From NCBI GenBank assembly GCA_017525245.1, contig JAFXTE010000068.1:1-37723 (forward strand): a stretch of DNA of 37,723 bases. Direction: 5' to 3'. Both the position numbers and the translations under genes were made by a program. This document shows positions 19,241 through 26,294 of this stretch, in pieces; the stretch's first letter is position 1; each line of letters starts with the position of its first letter. Below the pieces are notes generated by a model. That model did not search any database, had not been told where the DNA came from, and worked only from the letters and a program-made list of their open reading frames with translations. The stretch comes from Bacteroidales bacterium. GTDB lineage: Bacteria; Bacteroidota; Bacteroidia; Bacteroidales; WCHB1-69.

Positions 19241-22200
19241 TTAACGTTTTACAATAAACGGTTTTGTTGCCACACCCTCATCCGTGGTCACGCGCACGAA
19301 ATACATGCCGTCGGCGAGACCGGAGATGTTGATGCGGGTCTGTAGGGGCGAATCATTATTCGCCCCTACAATGGTGCGGACAACCTTTCCGTACACATCA
19401 ATTACCTCGATACCCTCCAATTGTACATTGTTCATTGTACATTGAACATTGACAACGTCGTTGGCCGGGTTCGGGAACAAAACGATGCTGTTTTCCAAAT
19501 GGTTCACGATGCCCACGTTGGTGGTCTGCGCTGTAATGGAGTTGGACCACTCGCTGAGACCGTTGTCGCCGCAGTTGGCCTGCACTTGGATTACATAAGT
19601 GGTCAAACCCTCAAGATCGGTGATAGTATAGCTGTTGGTGCTGGATGTCTGAGTGCTCCAGTCGCCGTTGGCAACACGGTAACGGATATTCCAGCTGTTC
19701 ACGTCCGCATTGGCGTCCCAAGCAATGGAGATGGCGTGGTTTTCCACATTGGTGGCGGTGAGCCCAGTAGGCATCTCGCAAGGCACGGGCGTGTCTTCGG
19801 GCAGGGTGGTGAAGGTGACAATTGTCGTCCATTCGCTCACGCCGCCGTCGCTACAGTTAGACCTCACACGAGCTTGATAAGAGGTGTTAGGAGTCAGACC
19901 GTTTATGGTGTACCATGGGTGGTCGGATGTGACTTCTGTCCAGTCGGCGTCCTCGGCGGCCTTGTACTGCAAAGTCCATGACGGCACGGAATTGTCGAGT
20001 GTCCAGGCGGCGACTGCCGAGGTCTGCGTGATACCCTCTGTCGCAAACGAAATGTATTCAGGGGCATCGCAAGGCTCGGTACCGGCGTTAGCTGCGGCAA
20101 TAGTGATGTCATCCAGAACAATGCCGTATCCGTCGGCGGCATCACCGGTGAAGGCAATTTGGTAAGTGGCCGTCGGGTTGGGCAACGCGATGGAATCCAT
20201 GGTCCACTGGCTTACTGCGGAAGAATAAACCGTCAGCATCTGCCACTCGGAGGTGGGGGAGGTGCGATAATATACGCTGAGGTGATCTTGGTCATTACCC
20301 CAGGGCTTTTGTGCGTACCAATAGGAGAGGTAGGGATTTGTTATGTTGGAGAGGTCAAAAACGGGCGATATCAGACGGGTGATACTTCCATTGTAGTTCT
20401 GCGAATAGAAGAAGGCATTGTAGTTTCCGCTGTGCGCACCTTCGATGCCGGTACTGCTTTGCGTGCCATTCTCTATTGTCCAGTTGATAATATCGATTAC
20501 TTGCTCTTGAGACCAGCAGTCAGGCATGGCACCATCGTGCTCAAAATCTTCGGTGTAGGGGAAGGTCGTGAACGCATCGCAAGGAACGTTGAAAAGGGTT
20601 GATGCCCACAATGATTGGTTGTCGGAGCCACAGATTGCCTGCACACGCACCTGGTAGGAGACACCAGCCGCCAGACCGTTGAGGAGGTAGGAGGCGGTGC
20701 CGCTGACGTTAGTGGTCGTCCAAACAGAGTCTGCCGCTTCTTTGTACTCTAAAATCCAGTCGCTCTCCTCACCGCCTGGCATCCAGCTGATCTCAGCGCT
20801 GTTGGTGGTGAGATTCGTGGCGGCAAGGTTTGTGGGCATCGGACAAGAAAGCGTCTCAACGGAAACATTGTAGATGATGGCAGCCGGTTGTGTGCCGTCG
20901 CTCTGATCGTTCTTCCACAGGAAGACTAATTTGGCCGTGGAATTGGCCGTCGGATTCGTGTTCGGATTGGGCATGGTGACGGACACATGCACAGTGTTGT
21001 CACCGGTAAGGTTGAATTTATACGGGAAAGAAGAAGATCCGCTGTATTGCAGATAGTCGGAGAAGTTCAACGCGAAATTCGAATAGTTGTTGGCGGCGTA
21101 GTACCTGTTGGTGTTAATTGCCGGATAAATCGAGTCGGAAGGAGCGAAAAACACTTTCAGATAGTCGAAAGTACTTTCGCCACCCACATTCACGTCGAAG
21201 CTGATGAACAGTTCGTCGGCATCTCCGATGGTGAAGAGCTTCTCGGCGGAAACCACGGAGAAGGAGTTCACGTGGTATCCCGGGGTGGTGCCGTCGTGGG
21301 TCACGAACAAAGCTGCCGTACTGTCGCTGACGGAACCGATCTTCCAAAAGTTACTGCAACTGCCGTTGTAGAATAACCAGTTCCGGTCATTTCCTTCGCT
21401 GAAATCTGTGCTGTACGGGAGGCTGGTGGACTCCATTGTGGTGGCGAAGGTGATGCTGGCCGCAGGGGAGTAGTCTCCATCGCAATCACTATACACATTG
21501 ACAGTGTAAGAGGTGCTGGCGGCGAGGCTGGAAAGGCTGAACGTGGTGTCGGAGGTATTTTCTGTAATCCAAGCAGTGTCGCTTTCGGCCTTGTACTCAA
21601 CCAGATATTCGGAAGCAGAGCCCGTCCAGGTCAAGTCAGCAGATTCGGAGCTGACATTGGAGGCGGCAAGGTTTCCGGGAGGCGGGCAGGAAGCGCAGCT
21701 AACCGTCAGTTCGAAACCGGCCGATTGCATACCGCCGTCAGAGGTGAACTTAATGGTCAGCGGGCCTGCTGAAGACATGGTGCTGGGGACTGTCCCGTTG
21801 CCGCAGAATTCGCCTAACAGCGTGCCATTGGTTCCTGCACCGTCATAAATGCGGAGGTAGTCCCAGTTGTTTTCCGTGGCATACGTTCCGGAAACGGCAA
21901 CCGAGCTGCCTTCGGTTTCAGGGTAGATTACCAGGATGGCGTTGCAGTTTGAGCTGTAGTTGCCGTTGGCTCCGCCGTTGTCATAGATAATCAGCGAGCA
22001 GGAGGTCAGCGTGTCGGAACCGGTTATCCCCATGTTGTATGTGCCCGGGGTGGCGGAAATCGGACCTGCCCAATTGCTCTGTTCGTCGCCGCAGTTGGAT
22101 TGTACGTAGAAATCATAGCTCATCGCACTCAAGTTGTTGATGGTGTATGGATGAGAGGTCGCATTCACCAATGTGGCGTTTTCCGCACCGTGTTGGAAAC

Positions 22201-24529
22201 CGCTCGGACCATATTCGATGTTCCAGGCGGTGGCGCTGCCGCTTTCGTCCCAATTCAGCGTCACCTCATTTCCGGTGACACTTACGAGCGTCAGGTTGGC
22301 GGGTTTCTGACAAGTGGCGAGGTTGCTTACTGTCACATTGTCGATGTGCAAGTCGTTGTCGCCGTTGGAAACGGTGGATTCACCATAGAAGGCAATCATC
22401 ACGGTTTGTCCGGCATAGTCGGACAGCGGGATGGTGACCTCCTGGCCGGCGGCGGGAATCTGGTTGAAAACATAGTCGCCGTTGCCGTCGTTGCTCCACA
22501 CCGTGGCGTTGTCGGCATTCCAGGAGTCGCCGTTGTCAGTGGAGATAAGGACCATGAATTTGTCGTCAGGTTGTCCGGTCGGATTCGAGATAGGATTGGC
22601 GTTGTTATAGCCAGTCAGTGCCATGTCAAAAGTCAGCGCGGGATTGGACAGCGCAGAAAGGTCAATGGCTGGAGTAACTAACCATTTGTTGCAGGAGGCT
22701 CCGTAAATGTTCAGCTTAGCGTGTCGTAGTCCAAAAACGTATGAACTGTTGAACACCCAGTTGCTGGAAGTGGCAGGGGAGAGTTCTGTGCCGGTGAAAA
22801 CAAGGTCGGCCAGACCGGTGTAGGTTCCCCAGCAAATCGGAAGATTGGCGGACGCATCGAAATTCTGGCTGAATGGCGCGACGAAAACAGCGCACTCTGT
22901 GGTGAAAGAGGACGTGGTCATGCTTTGGATTGTGGAACCGTCGTCACAAACGGACTCCACGTACCAATAGTAAGTGGTGGCAGGAATCAAATCCTCTAAT
23001 GTGAAGCCGTCCTCGCCGAGCGTAACATTTTGGATGACAACCCATCCAGTGTCAGCAGAGGTTTTGTAATACAGATTGTAACTGTCGGCATTGCCTCCCC
23101 ATGAAACGATGGCGGAGGTGCTTGTCACTTGTCCGACAGCCAAAGCGGTGGGGAACCCGCAAGAGGGGATTTCCTCCACGTTGATGTCGTCCACAAACCA
23201 GTACCAGTTTTTATTGTTGTCATACTTGAAAGCGATATGGCGGGTGGCGTAAGGGTCATCGACCACATTTTCAAAACTTACGATGTAAGGGTGCGGGTTG
23301 TTGTCACCGATTTGGGCGGCGTTGATGGACCACATTGACACGAATGTGCTGCTGTCGGTGGGGTCGGTAACATAGCCCACATAAAGTGTGCCGGAATTGC
23401 TGCCTTCACGGAATGTGTTAAAGCGTATCTGCAGGTTGGAAAGGTCATCGGGCATCTGCGGCAGCACTGCGTAGATAGGTTGGTAGTTGTTGAAGTCGCA
23501 CTTGAACATCAGTACGTTATCGCCCAAAGAGGTGTAGTCGTCGGTGGTCTTTGGATAGCCGTCAAACGGGTTGATCTGCGACCAGCATTCGGGGATGGTG
23601 TTTTCCGGGATGTCGTTGAAATTTTGCACATAGGGTAGGGTGAAGTTGCCACAGTCAACGCTATTGCCAAAGAGGTACACATTCGCGTTGGTGGTACCGT
23701 CGGAGAGGGTGAGGATGGCGGTGTCTTCGCCGGCAAATATAGGATTGTATCGGACATAAAGTGCGGTGTCGGTGTTCAACATCGTTACGGTTTGCCCGTA
23801 AGTTGTGTCGTCCATGGAAACCTCGAAGGGTTCCACAGTACTTGCTGTGATGTTGCCTGTGATGTTGTAAGTGTTCACATGCAGCAGTTGGGAAGCGGTT
23901 GGGGCTCCCAACGGCGCGTTGCTGAAGTGCAAGTTCATGGGGTGAGTGGTGATGGTCGGCTCAGTAGTGGAACTCGTGATGGTGATGTCATCAAGGGCGA
24001 TGAGCATTTGACCCGTGCAGTTGAAGTGGCGGAACGCGAGATAGATCGTGTTTCCTGTGTAATTCTCCAGACTCACCGTGTGTGTTGTCCAGGAGTTAGT
24101 CTGTGATGTCGGGGTTTCCTCAAACAGCAAGGTAAAGGCAGTGGGGTCTGTTGCAGAGGTCGTGGACACATAGACCCCATAGTGGTCGGCGGGAAATCCG
24201 TATGCAACCATACGCCAGAACGTCAGCGTGCTGCTGCCTGTCAAGGAAATGGCCGGGGTGACCAGCCAGTTGTCGGGAAACAGATCCTCACCAATCCATG
24301 CGTCGTAGGAATACGACACAAAAGCCCCTTCTCCGGTATGGCCGCCCATCAGGTCGCCATAAACGGAGCTGTGCATCCAATTCTGCCCATCGTTGTCGGC
24401 ATCTATAATCGTCCAGCCCGAGGGCAGACCGTTTCCTTCAAAACCCTCACTGAAAACAGTGATTTGCGCTTTTCCAGGGAAAACAAACATTGCCAATAAT
24501 AGTGGCAAAAGGAGTAGCGTCTTTTTCAT
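19241..24529 (-). CDS. Giant T9SS-secreted cleaved-adhesin and CUB-domain protein E
   Basis: A 1762-residue protein. The chosen start is the ATG at 24529 (MKKTLLLLPLLL, signal peptide ending GKAQ) rather than the ATG 45 nt upstream, which would put 15 polar residues before the signal. The N-terminal cleaved-adhesin domain closely resembles that of D (GWTIIDADNDGQNW, NWLVTPAISL, LLFEETPT, LAFRHFNC), followed by an Ig-like domain near 205-300. Further jelly-roll and fn3-like modules follow. Around residues 833-940 a CUB-like domain is visible (SLIIYDNGGANGNYSSNC, WDYLRIYDG, GEFCGNGT, IKFTSDGG). It ends with a T9SS sorting domain (LFPNPANDVVNV, VIDVYGKV, GMYFVRVTTDEG). It is first gene of the likely E-D operon. 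No clear TAnnTTTG promoter was found upstream, where a heptamer repeat array lies. Confidence 0.93.
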   Translation of the reverse strand: MKKTLLLLPLLLAMFVFPGKAQITVFSEGFEGNGLPSGWTIIDADNDGQNWMHSSVYGDLMGGHTGEGAFVSYSYDAWIGEDLFPDNWLVTPAISLTGSSTLTFWRMVAYGFPADHYGVYVSTTSATDPTAFTLLFEETPTSQTNSWTTHTVSLENYTGNTIYLAFRHFNCTGQMLIALDDITITSSTTEPTITTHPMNLHFSNAPLGAPTASQLLHVNTYNITGNITASTVEPFEVSMDDTTYGQTVTMLNTDTALYVRYNPIFAGEDTAILTLSDGTTNANVYLFGNSVDCGNFTLPYVQNFNDIPENTIPECWSQINPFDGYPKTTDDYTSLGDNVLMFKCDFNNYQPIYAVLPQMPDDLSNLQIRFNTFREGSNSGTLYVGYVTDPTDSSTFVSMWSINAAQIGDNNPHPYIVSFENVVDDPYATRHIAFKYDNNKNWYWFVDDINVEEIPSCGFPTALAVGQVTSTSAIVSWGGNADSYNLYYKTSADTGWVVIQNVTLGEDGFTLEDLIPATTYYWYVESVCDDGSTIQSMTTSSFTTECAVFVAPFSQNFDASANLPICWGTYTGLADLVFTGTELSPATSSNWVFNSSYVFGLRHAKLNIYGASCNKWLVTPAIDLSALSNPALTFDMALTGYNNANPISNPTGQPDDKFMVLISTDNGDSWNADNATVWSNDGNGDYVFNQIPAAGQEVTIPLSDYAGQTVMIAFYGESTVSNGDNDLHIDNVTVSNLATCQKPANLTLVSVTGNEVTLNWDESGSATAWNIEYGPSGFQHGAENATLVNATSHPYTINNLSAMSYDFYVQSNCGDEQSNWAGPISATPGTYNMGITGSDTLTSCSLIIYDNGGANGNYSSNCNAILVIYPETEGSSVAVSGTYATENNWDYLRIYDGAGTNGTLLGEFCGNGTVPSTMSSAGPLTIKFTSDGGMQSAGFELTVSCASCPPPGNLAASNVSSESADLTWTGSASEYLVEYKAESDTAWITENTSDTTFSLSSLAASTSYTVNVYSDCDGDYSPAASITFATTMESTSLPYSTDFSEGNDRNWLFYNGSCSNFWKIGSVSDSTAALFVTHDGTTPGYHVNSFSVVSAEKLFTIGDADELFISFDVNVGGESTFDYLKVFFAPSDSIYPAINTNRYYAANNYSNFALNFSDYLQYSGSSSFPYKFNLTGDNTVHVSVTMPNPNTNPTANSTAKLVFLWKNDQSDGTQPAAIIYNVSVETLSCPMPTNLAATNLTTNSAEISWMPGGEESDWILEYKEAADSVWTTTNVSGTASYLLNGLAAGVSYQVRVQAICGSDNQSLWASTLFNVPCDAFTTFPYTEDFEHDGAMPDCWSQEQVIDIINWTIENGTQSSTGIEGAHSGNYNAFFYSQNYNGSITRLISPVFDLSNITNPYLSYWYAQKPWGNDQDHLSVYYRTSPTSEWQMLTVYSSAVSQWTMDSIALPNPTATYQIAFTGDAADGYGIVLDDITIAAANAGTEPCDAPEYISFATEGITQTSAVAAWTLDNSVPSWTLQYKAAEDADWTEVTSDHPWYTINGLTPNTSYQARVRSNCSDGGVSEWTTIVTFTTLPEDTPVPCEMPTGLTATNVENHAISIAWDANADVNSWNIRYRVANGDWSTQTSSTNSYTITDLEGLTTYVIQVQANCGDNGLSEWSNSITAQTTNVGIVNHLENSIVLFPNPANDVVNVQCTMNNVQLEGIEVIDVYGKVVRTIVGANNDSPLQTRINISGLADGMYFVRVTTDEGVATKPFIVKR
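19341..19370. repeat. Intact GTAGGGGCG palindrome inside the sorting domain of E
   Basis: Two perfect 13-bp arms (19341-19353 and 19358-19370) with a 4-nt loop, ends TGTAGGGGCG and CGCCCCTACA. It is translated in frame as part of VGANNDSPLQTR, at the same loop as the copies in B and D. Confidence 0.85.
19421..19455. repeat. Five 7-bp tandem repeats inside the sorting domain of E
   Basis: Heptamers TTGTACA, TTGTTCA, TTGTACA, TTGAACA, TTGACAA, in frame after the NPAND motif, encoding VNVQCTMNNVQ. Confidence 0.8.
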
Positions 24530-24604
24530 TTGTTTAGATTTTTGGTGAATTATTCTTATTTTGGTATTAGTCAACGGTGTGCGGTTCGCAGTTAGCTGAG
24601 GTAA

Positions 24605-24745
24605 GTTTCAAGTTTCAGGTTTCAGGTTTCAAGTTTCAGGTTTCAAGTTTCAGGTTTCAAGTTTCAAGTTATATGTCTAAAATCTAAATTCATAAATCCT
24701 ATAGTCTAAAGTCTAAAGTCTTACGTCTCACGTCCTACGTCTTAC
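24605..24745. repeat. Intergenic heptamer repeat tract
   Basis: This fills most of the gap between the RecD-like gene and gene E. Nine perfect-period 7-bp units alternate GTTTCAA and GTTTCAG at 24605-24667. From 24676 the period stays 7 while the word changes through TCTAAAA, GTCTAAA and GTCTTAC/GTCTCAC. The last units overlap the TAA stop (24742-24744) of the RecD-like gene. No promoter or hairpin terminator was recognised here. Confidence 0.85.
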
Positions 24746-26166
24746 GTCCCGAACATCTCCTCCTTGAACCCTAACAGATACACACTTTCGGTGCTTCGGG
24801 TGACGGCGGTGTACATCCAGCGGAGGTACTCTTTGTCGATGGTGTTGTCAGGGAGGTAACCTTGGTCGATGAGCACGTGTTTCCATTGGCCGCCCTGGGT
24901 CTTGTGGCAAGTGAGCGCGTAGGCGAACTTCACCTGCACGGCGTTCAGATAGGGGTCGTTCTTGATTTTCATGAAACGGGCGCGGGGATTCAGGATCTCC
25001 ATATAATCTTCAGCCACAGCATAGTAGAGCTTCTGATTGGCTTCGTTAGAAAGGGAAGGCCCGTCACAGTCCAAGCTTTCGAGGATGATTTTGATATCGA
25101 CGTTCGGGTGGTCGGGGTAGTCGCACAAGCGCACGGTCACGTCCGCGAAATGGAAACCGTAGAGCTCCTCCTGCTTCTGGATGGACATGATTTCCATGAT
25201 GTCGCCGTTGGCTAAGAAACCCGCCTCCGACAGCTCGTCCAACCAGTAGTAGTTGTTCTTCACCGCCATGATGTAATCACCTGTGGCAATGACGTTCTCG
25301 CGGAACAGCACCCGGCTGCGCACGGCGTTGTTGAACTGGAACGCCCGTTTGTTGGAGCGGGTCACCAATACAATTTCATCGCTGTCGTGGTTGTTGTAGA
25401 GGGTGTTGAGCAGCTCCTCCATCTCGCCGCCCTGGATGCGTCGGAAATCATCGAACGGGCGGCCGCTGAAAATCGGCAGGGAGAAGTCGCCGCCGTTGAT
25501 TTTGTCGCGCACCCGCGTGGCGTTGTAGAGGATGCCCGAATCCAACGACTGCCGCACCACATCGGTGAGCCGCGCCCCGAAGACGTTGACGTTGTAAGCG
25601 GATTTGAGGTAGTCGGCGTCGAGGGCGGGGCTTTCGTCGGCATGGACGGGCGGCAGCTGCGCGTCGTCGCCCACGAAGAGCATCCGGTTGCTGTCGCCGA
25701 GGAAGGCGAACTCCATCAGGTCGTCCAACAAGCTGTTGCCCACCAAGTCGTTAATGGAACCCTGTGCCGAAATCATCGAGGCTTCATCGACGATGAAGAG
25801 CGTGTGGCTGTCCTTGTTTTCGCGGCGCACAAACTTGTGGATGCCGTCTTTGCTATGTACGCGATAGATCCATTTGTGGATGGTGTATGCCTTGCGGCCC
25901 GAATATTGCGAGAGCACTTTGGCGGCGCGGCCGGTGGGGGCGAGCATCACGATGTGTACGCCGATGTCAGACAGCGTGTTCACCAAGGCGCTCACGAGGC
26001 TGGTTTTGCCCGTGCCGGCATACCCCGACAGCAGGAAGAGGAAATTCTCCCCTTTGTCGTAGATGAAATCGGTGAGTTGCTCCATGGCCTCGGCCTGACT
26101 GTCTGTCGGCTCGAACCCGAAGTTCTGTCGGAACTGGCTCTGGAATGCGCTTCTGCTTCTGTCCAT
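24742..26166 (-). CDS. RecD-like SF1B DNA helicase
   Basis: A 474-residue ATP-dependent DNA helicase of the RecD/ExoV-alpha type. The start is taken at the ATG at 26166, since the upstream in-frame ATG at 26196 overlaps the promoter. Visible motifs are Walker A GYAGTGKT (48-55), motif Ia-like LAPTGRAAKVLS (75-86), Walker B VDEAS (126-130), motif III VGDDAQLPPV (165-174), the C-terminal UvrD_C_2-type TCHKTQGGQW (419-428) and motif VI YTAVTRS (452-458). It should act in the cytoplasm on DNA ends or replication and repair intermediates. Size and motif set fit the short RecD-like helicases common in Bacteroidota, without the long N-terminal region of RecD2. It is divergently transcribed from the AddB/AddA-like pair. 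Whether it works with them is an inference. Confidence 0.92.
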   Translation of the reverse strand: MDRSRSAFQSQFRQNFGFEPTDSQAEAMEQLTDFIYDKGENFLFLLSGYAGTGKTSLVSALVNTLSDIGVHIVMLAPTGRAAKVLSQYSGRKAYTIHKWIYRVHSKDGIHKFVRRENKDSHTLFIVDEASMISAQGSINDLVGNSLLDDLMEFAFLGDSNRMLFVGDDAQLPPVHADESPALDADYLKSAYNVNVFGARLTDVVRQSLDSGILYNATRVRDKINGGDFSLPIFSGRPFDDFRRIQGGEMEELLNTLYNNHDSDEIVLVTRSNKRAFQFNNAVRSRVLFRENVIATGDYIMAVKNNYYWLDELSEAGFLANGDIMEIMSIQKQEELYGFHFADVTVRLCDYPDHPNVDIKIILESLDCDGPSLSNEANQKLYYAVAEDYMEILNPRARFMKIKNDPYLNAVQVKFAYALTCHKTQGGQWKHVLIDQGYLPDNTIDKEYLRWMYTAVTRSTESVYLLGFKEEMFGT

Positions 26167-26185
26167 TGTCGTCAATAAGAGGCGG

Positions 26186-26193
26186 CAAAGGTA
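26186..26193 (-). promoter_or_regulatory. -7 promoter element for the RecD-like gene
   Basis: Minus strand TACCTTTG followed by CCGCC, a TAnnTTTG match about 20 nt upstream of the ATG at 26166, implying a very short leader. Confidence 0.75.
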
Positions 26194-26237
26194 CACAAAA
26201 TTCGTGAACGTCGGTGTGAGAATCGGAAAATTTTATG

Positions 26238-26245
26238 TATATTTG
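26238..26245 (+). promoter_or_regulatory. -7 promoter element for the AddB/AddA-like operon
   Basis: TATATTTG followed by CCGCG, a TAnnTTTG match 49 nt before the ATG at 26295. Only 44 bp separate it from the divergent -7 element of the RecD-like gene, so the two promoters must overlap in their upstream regions. Confidence 0.72.
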
Positions 26246-26294
26246 CCGCGCCAAATCACAGAAATGATTAATCTACCGAAAATCATATTCAGAT

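Noticed and set aside
24605-24745. CRISPR-like look of the repeat tract
   Set aside because: Units are 7 bp with no spacers and no cas genes are nearby; it is a tandem heptamer array.
25387-26178. 263-codon plus-strand open frame
   Set aside because: Antisense to the RecD-like helicase, whose helicase motifs are all in the other frame.
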